From Flavobacterium endoglycinae (GTDB taxonomy: Bacteria; Bacteroidota; Bacteroidia; Flavobacteriales; Flavobacteriaceae): a stretch of DNA of 64,000 nt. The notes beneath the pieces are model-generated. The model searched no databases. It was given only the letters and a program-made list of their open reading frames with translations, and was not told the origin of the DNA. This document shows, piece after piece, positions 54,435 through 62,631 of this stretch (its first letter is position 1; each line of letters starts with the position of its first letter). The position numbers and the translations under genes are program-made. The stretch is taken from contig NZ_CP071448.1 in the NCBI RefSeq assembly GCF_017352115.1, positions 124,001 through 188,000 on the forward strand, in the 5' to 3' direction.

Positions 54435-56453
54435 ATGGAACACATTCAAGATATCAGTGAAAATAAAATACAATCCGTTTCGGCAAGTCTGAATGAAAAG
54501 GCTATTCAAAAAAAAGGAAGGATATTGGAAGACAACCGCCCTGCTTCTATTTTACAAAGAAAAGCCAACAATACCGGACTGCCCGATAATTTGAAATCAG
54601 GTATCGAAAACCTCTCTGGTCATTCTATGGACGATGTAAAAGTGCATTATAACTCAGACAAACCGGCTCAGCTCAATGCACATGCGTATGCACAAGGTTC
54701 TGATATTCACATTGCTTCCGGACAGGAAAAACATCTCCCACACGAAGCTTGGCATGTTGTACAGCAAAAACAAGGACGTGTAAAACCAACCTTGCAGATG
54801 AAGAAAGGTAAAGTAAATGTAAATGATGATAAGGGTTTGGAAAATGAAGCTGATGTTATGGGAAGAAAAGCTACTCAATTTATGAATTTACATGAAAAAA
54901 ACTCGAAAACAAGTTCATTGATACAAAAGCATCCAGATTTACTTAAAACGACTCAAAGAGTTATAATATTCCAAAGAAAAATTACGGATAATTTAATAAA
55001 ACAAAAAATAAAAAGTCATTATGCAACCCGTAATGTAGATCCAATAGTGCTAAATATACTTTTAGAGGATGCTTTTGATAACACAAATAGTTATGAAACC
55101 GCTATCGAAAGAATTGATAGAGGAATCATGCATGACAATGCTATGACTGCTCCAGATAATAACTCTGCAAGGAAAAAAAATACTAATAAAAGAGCTAATA
55201 TAGATGTTAGTGATACTCGTGCTAGACCTTCTTTTGAATCCAGTGTTCCTGAAATGGAAACATCAGAAGATGAACTAAAAGAAGAATGGAATGAATCCAA
55301 TACCACAAAATTTTATTCAAAAATCAGGGGAATGTTAAAAATTGCAAGAGATCCAGATCATGAAAATCATAAAGAAACAAAAGAGAAACTAGATAAACTT
55401 ATAAATGGATACAAACAACATGATTCTGTAAAGAAATTAATTGATGGGGCTGTAAGAGTAAAAGCTACAAAAGCAAAAGGCGCAAGTACAGGAACTGGCT
55501 TAGATGAACTTTTCAAAACTTCAGAAACTATGAAATATCTTGAAATGTCCTATCGTCCTCCAAAAGATATGCAGTCTGTTGCAAAATTCGATGGAGAGGA
55601 GTTTGACTGGATGGATGCACAGGAACAAATAAGACTTTCTACCGAGTTTATCATTTGGGCAGGTGATCTCGTTGAAGAGATTTCAGGACATACAGGGACA
55701 TTTCAAAAAAAATATAAAAGTAATTGGATGACCCAAAAACAAGCTGTTATGCATGAAGTAAGGGATGATGCTATATCAAAACGAAGTAATCCTGCTACTG
55801 GTATCGTCGAAGCTGTTTCCACTCATTTAAGAATAACGGAAAACGTAGAAGGTCTTGTAAAAGAAAGATATAAAGGTCCAAAAGCTTCTGAAGCGTTAAC
55901 AAGTGATGGGCATTCTGTAGATGAAAGATATGACGAAATATTAAAGGATCTACAACGTCATCGAAATGTATTGAAGAGTTATATTCAAGATTTTAGAAAA
56001 AAAGCTGTTCCTACAGGAAACTCTTCACCATTAATTGCAAGACACGGAGGTTTGGATTATTATCCTGAATCCCCAATGCAATATAGTGAAGATGAAGAGC
56101 CAGTGGAAATAAAAAAAACAGGGAAAGTAAATGGAAATCCCTTATTCAACTTGGCTTCACAATGGCGAAAAACTCATGGCACTCCATCAAAATCTATTCC
56201 TCCAAAACCTGTAAATCCAGCAATTGCAGAAGCAAGAAAATTTATCAAAGAAAATTGGAGTTCAAAAATGGCTACAAGCATTAACAAGTCCGCAAAACTA
56301 CAGGCTAAAAAGCTGGGAGAAGATGCAGATCCAGATGAATTCGATAAAGTAATGATTATGAATTATATTGCAAAAATAGAATTGCTGGACTCTAAAGATG
56401 GTTTACCCGAAATAATTAAAAATCTAAAGGCAGAATTGGATAAGCTTTCATAA
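54435..56453 (+). CDS. DUF4157 eCIS cargo with unknown 520-residue C-terminus
   Basis: The 672-residue protein shows leader DNRPASILQRK (33-43) and the DUF4157 domain (about 44-145) nearly identical in pattern to the previous gene: TGLPDNLKSGIENLSGHSMDDVKVHYN, AYAQGSDIHIASGQEKHLPHEAWHVVQQ, with HEAWH at 103-107. The C-terminal 520 residues are charged, helical and unlike any family I recognise, with lysine-rich and acidic stretches (ETSEDELKEEWNE; RKKNTNKRAN). The shared leader with an unrelated tail is the polymorphic-effector pattern. Confidence 0.78.
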   Translation: MEHIQDISENKIQSVSASLNEKAIQKKGRILEDNRPASILQRKANNTGLPDNLKSGIENLSGHSMDDVKVHYNSDKPAQLNAHAYAQGSDIHIASGQEKHLPHEAWHVVQQKQGRVKPTLQMKKGKVNVNDDKGLENEADVMGRKATQFMNLHEKNSKTSSLIQKHPDLLKTTQRVIIFQRKITDNLIKQKIKSHYATRNVDPIVLNILLEDAFDNTNSYETAIERIDRGIMHDNAMTAPDNNSARKKNTNKRANIDVSDTRARPSFESSVPEMETSEDELKEEWNESNTTKFYSKIRGMLKIARDPDHENHKETKEKLDKLINGYKQHDSVKKLIDGAVRVKATKAKGASTGTGLDELFKTSETMKYLEMSYRPPKDMQSVAKFDGEEFDWMDAQEQIRLSTEFIIWAGDLVEEISGHTGTFQKKYKSNWMTQKQAVMHEVRDDAISKRSNPATGIVEAVSTHLRITENVEGLVKERYKGPKASEALTSDGHSVDERYDEILKDLQRHRNVLKSYIQDFRKKAVPTGNSSPLIARHGGLDYYPESPMQYSEDEEPVEIKKTGKVNGNPLFNLASQWRKTHGTPSKSIPPKPVNPAIAEARKFIKENWSSKMATSINKSAKLQAKKLGEDADPDEFDKVMIMNYIAKIELLDSKDGLPEIIKNLKAELDKLS

Positions 56454-56641
56454 ATAGATGCTGTCGAATTACGACATTATCAGGAACAAATACGAACAAT
56501 CTAAGTGGTTATCAATCTATTGAAACTGCTTGCCAGGATTTCCCTAATACTTATAAATTTTATCACTACCCTGGTAAAAGATATACCAATATAACTAACA
56601 TCCGTAATTTAGCTAAAGCACTTGTAACAGGTCTACATTAA
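56444..56641 (+). pseudogene. Orphan C-terminal fragment of a former cargo/toxin
   Basis: An open frame with no ATG runs from 56444 to the TAA at 56639-56641, reading SGTNTNNLSGYQSIETACQDF and YHYPGKRYTNITNIRNLAKALVTGLH. Amino-acid usage looks like real protein, and it overlaps the end of the DUF4157 gene in another frame. It fits a displaced C-terminal module left after tail exchange. No family is recognised. Confidence 0.5.
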
Positions 56642-56656
56642 TCAGTTTCTACCATT

Positions 56657-57802
56657 CTACTTCTTCGTAATAAAAGCAATATGAGCCGGAATATTTCCAG
56701 CGGTTGTTTTCCATTTTAATTTTCCATCGGGAGTAAAACAATAGATATATCCTGTTACGACATAGTTTTGAGCATCAGTGATATATATTTCTTTGGTTTC
56801 GGGATTTACCTGAAGTCCATACGGAATCATTATTTTTTTGTCGGTACCATCAGTAATAATTTTGTCCGTTACGATTTTCTTGGTTTTAGTATCTAAAATC
56901 CCATAACTCACTTTGTTGCTTCCCGTTAAATAACTCCATGATACACTGTAATAATACAATAGATCATCGACCAAACAAGTTCCCGAAACGGGAATATCAA
57001 GCTGCATTTTCTTTTCGTCGGTTTTGGTATCAATTACAAAAAGATTTGACGGCGTGTTGTAATAATCTCCTCGTGAACTCACATAAATATCTCCCCTGCT
57101 GTCAATCTGCATGCTGTACAAATTAATGCCAACATCAATTTTTTTAATCTCAGTAAAAGTTTCAAGATCGATTACCGAAACGGTTCTGTCGTAATTAGGA
57201 ACACGATAGCCACCCGAATTGGCCACATACAATTTTCCGTTATGCACTACCATTTGTTCCGGCTGATAACCAACGGTAACTTTACGTTTTATTTCTAAAG
57301 AAGTAGTATCAATTTCGGCTACAAATCCAATTTCGGCATTCGGATCAATCGCTACTGGACCTGAATACGAACTTACGTAAGCCTTGTCTCTGTAAAAAGT
57401 AACATAACGACAATTGGGAATATCGATTTTCTTAATTCGCTTTGCAGTCCACTTTTCAAGTACTTCAACCTTATTCGAACAGTTTATAACAGCATACACT
57501 TTGTTACCATAAATTTTTATATCATTACCTACATCTCCCAGCTCTTTTACAACCGACGGATTTCGTTCTGAATACACATCTGTGGTATAATTTCCGGTTC
57601 TATAATTAAAAACATCAAGGCTGGCTCTGTTCATTCCCATATTGCCTTCATTGAGCAGATAAAATCCCTCAATATTTCCATCACTTCGTGGAGCCGCCAC
57701 ATTCGTATCTGAAGAAAGAAAAATCGTTTCATCTTCGCGGCACGAAACCAGATTAAGGATTACAAAAGCGCTTAGTATTATTTGTATAAGGTTCTTTTTC
57801 AT
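56657..57802 (-). CDS. Surface beta-propeller lipoprotein, BtuG-like cobalamin-binding candidate
   Basis: The 381-residue protein has lipobox LVS-C (Cys21) and a YncE/DUF5074-type beta-propeller with repeated blades (GNDIKIYGNKVYAVINCSNKVEVLE; EQMVVHNGKLYVANSGG; YSMQIDSRGDIYVSSRG; YGLQVNPETKEIYITDAQNY). The upstream gene is a TonB receptor under a cobalamin riboswitch, and the two overlap by 4 bases. Bacteroides BtuG is a propeller lipoprotein that passes B12 to BtuB; the architecture and context here match, so a B12-capture role is likely. Confidence 0.8.
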   Translation of the reverse strand: MKKNLIQIILSAFVILNLVSCREDETIFLSSDTNVAAPRSDGNIEGFYLLNEGNMGMNRASLDVFNYRTGNYTTDVYSERNPSVVKELGDVGNDIKIYGNKVYAVINCSNKVEVLEKWTAKRIKKIDIPNCRYVTFYRDKAYVSSYSGPVAIDPNAEIGFVAEIDTTSLEIKRKVTVGYQPEQMVVHNGKLYVANSGGYRVPNYDRTVSVIDLETFTEIKKIDVGINLYSMQIDSRGDIYVSSRGDYYNTPSNLFVIDTKTDEKKMQLDIPVSGTCLVDDLLYYYSVSWSYLTGSNKVSYGILDTKTKKIVTDKIITDGTDKKIMIPYGLQVNPETKEIYITDAQNYVVTGYIYCFTPDGKLKWKTTAGNIPAHIAFITKK

Positions 57803-59850
57803 AATTCGATACTGATTATAAATTTGAAGGTTCTGCCCGGCATCGGATAATTGTAAATCACTTCATATTGCTGATTGAAGGTATTGTTCACTTCCACGGC
57901 AGTATTCAATTTGTATTTGCTGAAGAGGAAAGATTTCTGCACAGCCAAATCGTGAGTGTACCAAGGCTGAACTTCATTTACTTTGATATTATTGACATTT
58001 CCGTTATACCGTTTTCCAACGTAAATAAAACTGTAATTAAAATTCCATGTTTTGTATCCTGCATTCAAAATTGCCGATCCGCTGTGCCATGGTGTATAGG
58101 GAATCTGGTCGCCATAAGATGAGATTTCTAAACCAACAAATTTTGTAAAATCACGACTTTCAGAGTATGTATAAGTAAGATTGGCAGTAAGATTTACTTG
58201 GTCAATATGGGCTGCCGCATTCAAAACTGTTTCGATTCCCTTACCTCTCACCTGCCCTATATTGGTCATCATCCAGCGGAAAAGATTTCCGGTTGGTGCA
58301 GCGACAATTTTGTCTTTGGTATTCGTGTAATACGCATCGGCTTGAATTGAAAGTCTGTCTAAAAAACTTTCTTTAAAAGGCAGGTTATACGTAAAACCAA
58401 CATCGTACTGATTCATATATTCCGGTCGTAAAGTACTGGAACCAATCATTGTATAATACAAATCATTGAAAGTAGGCATTCTGAAAATGCGTTTTGCAAA
58501 CGCTCTTAAATTAAAATCATATTGCTTAAATGGTGTATAACCCAGAAACAAAGCAGGCGTAAATTCGGTTTTATTAGGCGGTTTTGCATTGTAACGAACT
58601 TCTTCGATTACACGAGTACCCACAACGCTTCCAAGAACTTTAAATCCGTCATATCGATAGGAACTTGCCAATGAAAATAATGCAGTATAACGCTGTGGAA
58701 AAGAAAACTGAGTTTGAATTCCCCTTCTGGTGGCATTTAATTTATTGTATTGCAAATCAGTGGAAAGAGAAACATCCCAATTTTCTAAAATACTGTACAT
58801 GTTTACTGCCGAAAAATACACTTCCTGCTGATAATAACTATCGTCAGATTGCGCTCCTTCGGTTACAGGTTCTCCTAAAACTTGTGTGGTATCTCTAGCG
58901 ATATAATGAGTGTAATCGTATGCGTATTTACCTCTGATTTGAAATTTATATTTATCGGAAACATCTTTCGTTAAAAAAGCCTGAGTAAATAAATTCTTGT
59001 CAAACTGTCTGAATCCATCTTTAAATTTATTTTCTACAATAGCACCCGGCGCTCCTCTTTCAGAATCATAATAATACACTTTGGCATCCCAAGAGCCATT
59101 ATTAATTTTTCCATAAAGTCCAGATTCAAAACGAAGCGCTTGTATATCGCTGTTCCAACGCGTTGCTGTAGTGTCATAAGCCGTGCTTCCGTCCTGATTT
59201 TTTCTTTTGTATCTAAATTTATACTGACCATTTGATTTAATAAATTCAGAGCTGACACTCATACTTACATCATCGCTCAGTTTTTGTTCCCAACGCAAAG
59301 AAGGATCATGGTAATCAATTGACATAGTTTTGTAACGAACGAGCAGATTTGATTTTTTGCTTCCGCTGAAAACAGGTCTTTTAGTGCGTAAATAAATTGT
59401 AGATGCCGCTGAAAAGTCTTTTGCCGACTGGAAAATTTCACTTTTTTGTCCGTTATACATCGTAAGTGATTCCATATCGTCTAACGAATATTTCCCAAGA
59501 TCGGTTACTCCATTCTGTGCATTTCCAAGCTGAATACCATCATAAAAAACACCCACATGATGCGTACCCATATTACGTACATCAACAGTTTTGAGTCCGC
59601 CCACTCCGCCGTAATCTTTTATTTGTGTTCCAGCAAAATAACGAAGCGCATCTGCCACATTATGAGCCGACAGATTTTCGAGCAAAACACCCGAAAGGCT
59701 TTGTACAGGAATAACTTCCTGATAGGGTTTCGTTTTTAAAACTACTTCTTTTAAAACCCGAGAACTATCAGCCGACGTTTGAGAGTGAAGCAAAACAGGA
59801 ATCAATAAAATAAAAGCGGTGAAAAAGGTTTTCTTAAAATTGTACATCAT
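57799..59850 (-). CDS. TonB-dependent cobalamin receptor, BtuB-like
   Basis: Starting from the ATG at 59850 (or 59847), the product is about 683 residues with signal peptide MMYNFKKTFFTAFILLIPVLLHSQ. A plug domain (about 35-160: VADALRYFAGTQIKDYGGVGGLKTVDVRNMGTHHVGVFYDGIQLGNAQNG) and a 22-strand-type barrel ending in RTFKFIISIEL follow. The in-frame ATG at 59949 would put 33 extra residues before the signal peptide and reach toward the riboswitch, so it is rejected. The cobalamin riboswitch upstream supports B12 as substrate. Confidence 0.88.
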   Translation of the reverse strand: MMYNFKKTFFTAFILLIPVLLHSQTSADSSRVLKEVVLKTKPYQEVIPVQSLSGVLLENLSAHNVADALRYFAGTQIKDYGGVGGLKTVDVRNMGTHHVGVFYDGIQLGNAQNGVTDLGKYSLDDMESLTMYNGQKSEIFQSAKDFSAASTIYLRTKRPVFSGSKKSNLLVRYKTMSIDYHDPSLRWEQKLSDDVSMSVSSEFIKSNGQYKFRYKRKNQDGSTAYDTTATRWNSDIQALRFESGLYGKINNGSWDAKVYYYDSERGAPGAIVENKFKDGFRQFDKNLFTQAFLTKDVSDKYKFQIRGKYAYDYTHYIARDTTQVLGEPVTEGAQSDDSYYQQEVYFSAVNMYSILENWDVSLSTDLQYNKLNATRRGIQTQFSFPQRYTALFSLASSYRYDGFKVLGSVVGTRVIEEVRYNAKPPNKTEFTPALFLGYTPFKQYDFNLRAFAKRIFRMPTFNDLYYTMIGSSTLRPEYMNQYDVGFTYNLPFKESFLDRLSIQADAYYTNTKDKIVAAPTGNLFRWMMTNIGQVRGKGIETVLNAAAHIDQVNLTANLTYTYSESRDFTKFVGLEISSYGDQIPYTPWHSGSAILNAGYKTWNFNYSFIYVGKRYNGNVNNIKVNEVQPWYTHDLAVQKSFLFSKYKLNTAVEVNNTFNQQYEVIYNYPMPGRTFKFIISIEL

Positions 59851-59971
59851 TGTTGAATTAAACCAACTTTCTGATGATGATGATATAAAAAACCATAGAA
59901 AAGAATCCCGCTGTATATCAGCCGGTAATTTCTTTGTTTTCCACTTCATACCACGAAAGTTTTAAACTATA

Positions 59972-60148
59972 TGATTCTGGCAGGTCTCCTGACTTGTTCC
60001 ATCTTTAAAACAGCCTTCTCATCCGCGTAAGCGAACAATGGCATAAGTGTCGTTTAAAGACGTAATAGAACTTACAGTAGCGGGTCTGTTCAGGAGTTAC
60101 ACCTGATTCCCTTTTAACTATTCTTCTAAATAAAAAATAGACCAAAAT
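59972..60148 (-). ncRNA. Cobalamin riboswitch
   Basis: On the minus strand the leader reads GGGAATCAGGTGTAACTCC, then ACAGACCCGCTACTGTAA, an arm with GCCATTGTTCGC, and near the 3' end AAGTCAGGAGACCTGCC (about 59977-59993). These are the standard conserved blocks of the AdoCbl riboswitch family in the right order. It controls the BtuB/BtuG-like pair and should shut expression down when B12 is plentiful. Confidence 0.92.
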
Positions 60149-60154
60149 CTGGAG

Positions 60155-60162
60155 CAAATATA
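60155..60162 (-). promoter_or_regulatory. Predicted -7 element of the B12 operon
   Basis: The minus strand reads TATATTTG, an exact TAnnTTTG, immediately before the 5' end of the riboswitch. Confidence 0.6.
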
Positions 60163-60169
60163 GGGTTAT

Positions 60170-60494
60170 CTTTTAAAAAACGTTTTACTATTTCCACTTT
60201 CCTATCGTTTATTTATGTAGAATCAAAAGAAATTTTGAAAGAGTCCAAAATACCGTAAAAGCAGGCATTTCCGTAAGAAGTTACATAATTATCATGTCTA
60301 ACAACCTAAAAACATGGGAATTATGTAATAATTTAAAAAAATACTGTAAGAATTATACGAGTTTAAATTTTATATTTGTTAAACATGATTTCCAAAGAAA
60401 GGTAAAATCTGTAAGATTAGTAATCTTTATGAGCCTTAGTCTAAAAACATTTAAATCGTTTTTTTAAAATATGCCCTAACATAAAAAATGAAAA
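60170..60494. other. Divergent intergenic region with stem-loop and -7 element
   Basis: TTACATAATT (60281-60290) pairs with AATTATGTAA (60319-60328), with an inner CATGT/ACATG stem. TATATTTG (60371-60378) is a consensus -7 element for the plus-strand genes, 117 bases before the 72-residue gene. Nothing else is supported. Confidence 0.5.
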
Positions 60495-60713
60495 ATGAAA
60501 AGAATTATATGCCTAATCCTCTTGTTTTCCCTTTCCGTTTTTTCTCAGACTCCGCCGCCGCCTGGTTTACCTAATCCTCCAACGGGGCCTAATCCACCGG
60601 GACTTCCCATAAATGAACTGGAAGGAATATTATTTGCTGCCGGAATCCTATTCGGCATTTTTGTCCTTAAAAAGAAATATAAAATTAAGCTTCTAAAAAA
60701 ACCATATTTCTAA
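60495..60713 (+). CDS. Small secreted Pro-rich single-span membrane protein
   Basis: The 72-residue product has a signal peptide (1-17, VFSQ), a Pro/Gly-rich segment (TPPPPGLPNPPTGPNPPGLPINELEG), one hydrophobic helix (GILFAAGILFGIFVLKK, about 44-60) and a basic C-terminus. This signal-linker-helix-basic tail plan resembles small surface or tail-anchored proteins of Flavobacteria. The function is unknown. It lies 42 bases before a T9SS-sorted protein on the same strand. Confidence 0.65.
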   Translation: MKRIICLILLFSLSVFSQTPPPPGLPNPPTGPNPPGLPINELEGILFAAGILFGIFVLKKKYKIKLLKKPYF

Positions 60714-60755
60714 GCCTTATCATCTCTACTATCTAAAGTATATTCTAAAATAAAA

Positions 60756-62579
60756 ATGAAGTTTATGAAAAAAATTACATTCCTTTTTATTCTGATTTCC
60801 ATACAAGCTTTTTCACAAATATATGTTGGCGCAAGCACTCCTGTATACGTTCAAAATCAGGTTTTGTACGTGGGTCAGAATATAAATCTCGCTGCTAATT
60901 CAAATCTGTATCTGCGAAATCTTTCTCAGCTTGTACAGGGAACCACTGCTACTTCAACCAATTCCGGAACGGGAACCATATCGGTTTATCAAGAAGGAAC
61001 TTCAGATAATTTCGAATACAATTATTGGTGCTCTCCAGTTGGTATTAACACCTCATCTACCGGAAACAATAACTTTGGAATTACACTTCTAAACAGGCCT
61101 ACAACTTCTACAGCGTCTACTCCTGCTACAATTCTGTCATTAGGAAATTATGATGGAACCTCAAATCCGTTAGCGATTGCCTCGTATTGGATTTATAAAT
61201 TGACCAATGCTAATAATTATTCGCAATGGGTTCAGGTAGCGGGCAATACAACAATTGCGCCTGGAGAAGGTTTTACCATGAAAGGAACCAGCGGCTCAGA
61301 TGCTACAAATCCTGAAGGAAGCGGTGCTAATAATCCCGGAGGAACTGGTGCTCAGAGATATGATTTTAGAGGAAAACCAAACGACGGAAATATTACCGTA
61401 ACTGTGGGCGCTTCCAATGCTTCTACCCTTACTGGAAATCCTTATCCTTCTGCGCTTCATTTAAATGCCTTTTTATTAGATCCGCTAAATAGTGCCTGCA
61501 CCGGAATCGCCTATTTTTGGGAACAGGATAAAACTGTAAATTCACATTTTTTAACAGCTTACAAAGGTGGTTACGGAAGTTATTCTCCGGGATCGTTAGG
61601 TTCAAATGGTATTTACGTTCCTGCCACTTTTAATACTTACAATCCTGACGGAAGTGTGAATACTACCGGACCATCTTCGGGACTTTCGATTCAACGAAAA
61701 TATTCGCCTATCGGACAAGGTTTCGTAATAAACGGTGTTATAAACGGAACGGTTACTTTTAGAAATTCATATCGTATTTTTTACAAAGAAGGTTCAGGAT
61801 TGTCGCAGTTTAACAAACCTGCAAAAGATAAAACTACGGCCAAAACCACTTCTAAAAATACCGAAAATGAAGCTGAAGAAGAAGTTCAGGAAATTCCTCA
61901 TATTCGAATAAATACCATCATCAACAACCAATTTACAAGACAGCTTGCATTGGCTTTTTTACCAGAAGCCACTGATGGGGTTGACAGAGGACTTGATGCG
62001 CTCAATATGGATTCGGCACTTCCTAATGATGCTAACTTTTGGCTGGAAGGAGGAAATTATATCATACAGGGAGTAAATTTTGATACTTCTAAAAGAATTC
62101 CACTTATTGTAAAAGCAGAAACAAGTTCTACTTTTAAATTTTCTGCTCCTATAGTTGTCAACTTTGACAACACTCAAAATATTTACCTCTACGATGAATT
62201 GGATTCTTCGTATCATGACTTAAAAAATGGAAGTTATGAAGTTACAGTTGCTCCTGGTGTATACACTGACCGCTTCAAAATTACCTTTACCAATTCTACA
62301 CTTGGTGTTGGTGAAGCAACGAAATCAAACTTCTATATTAGTCAAGATAACACCAATCAGGTTTTAAGAGCTTCAAATCCTGAATCTACAAACTTTAAAT
62401 CGTTTAGATTATACGATATGCTTGGTAAAGTGGTATTGTTTAAAGACAATCTAGGAGCCGAACAAAACTATGCGTTTTCTACATCTGGTTTAAGCGACGG
62501 AATTTATATCGCCGCCTTTTTAACTTCAGATAACGAAAAGATATCACAAAAGATAATTATTACCAATTCAAAAAACTAA
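60756..62579 (+). CDS. T9SS-sorted secreted protein
   Basis: The 607-residue protein has a signal peptide (about 1-20, IQAFSQ), a Ser/Thr/Gly/Asn-rich beta domain (about 25-345), an acidic and Lys-rich linker (about 350-385) and a C-terminal type A sorting domain (about 525-607: SFRLYDMLGKVVLFKDN...FSTSGLSDGIYIAAFLTSDNEKISQKIIIT). It is exported by the type IX system and anchored to or released from the cell surface. The function of the main domain is unknown. ATG at 60756 or 60765 are both possible. Confidence 0.85.
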   Translation: MKFMKKITFLFILISIQAFSQIYVGASTPVYVQNQVLYVGQNINLAANSNLYLRNLSQLVQGTTATSTNSGTGTISVYQEGTSDNFEYNYWCSPVGINTSSTGNNNFGITLLNRPTTSTASTPATILSLGNYDGTSNPLAIASYWIYKLTNANNYSQWVQVAGNTTIAPGEGFTMKGTSGSDATNPEGSGANNPGGTGAQRYDFRGKPNDGNITVTVGASNASTLTGNPYPSALHLNAFLLDPLNSACTGIAYFWEQDKTVNSHFLTAYKGGYGSYSPGSLGSNGIYVPATFNTYNPDGSVNTTGPSSGLSIQRKYSPIGQGFVINGVINGTVTFRNSYRIFYKEGSGLSQFNKPAKDKTTAKTTSKNTENEAEEEVQEIPHIRINTIINNQFTRQLALAFLPEATDGVDRGLDALNMDSALPNDANFWLEGGNYIIQGVNFDTSKRIPLIVKAETSSTFKFSAPIVVNFDNTQNIYLYDELDSSYHDLKNGSYEVTVAPGVYTDRFKITFTNSTLGVGEATKSNFYISQDNTNQVLRASNPESTNFKSFRLYDMLGKVVLFKDNLGAEQNYAFSTSGLSDGIYIAAFLTSDNEKISQKIIITNSKN

Positions 62580-62631
62580 CTATCAAATACAGCTACAACC
62601 TTAATCGACCTATTAACTAATATTAAAAGCT

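Noticed and set aside
59851..59949. Upstream ATG extending the BtuB-like protein by 33 residues
   Set aside because: The extension is charged, precedes a standard signal peptide and runs back toward the riboswitch, so it is probably leader RNA.
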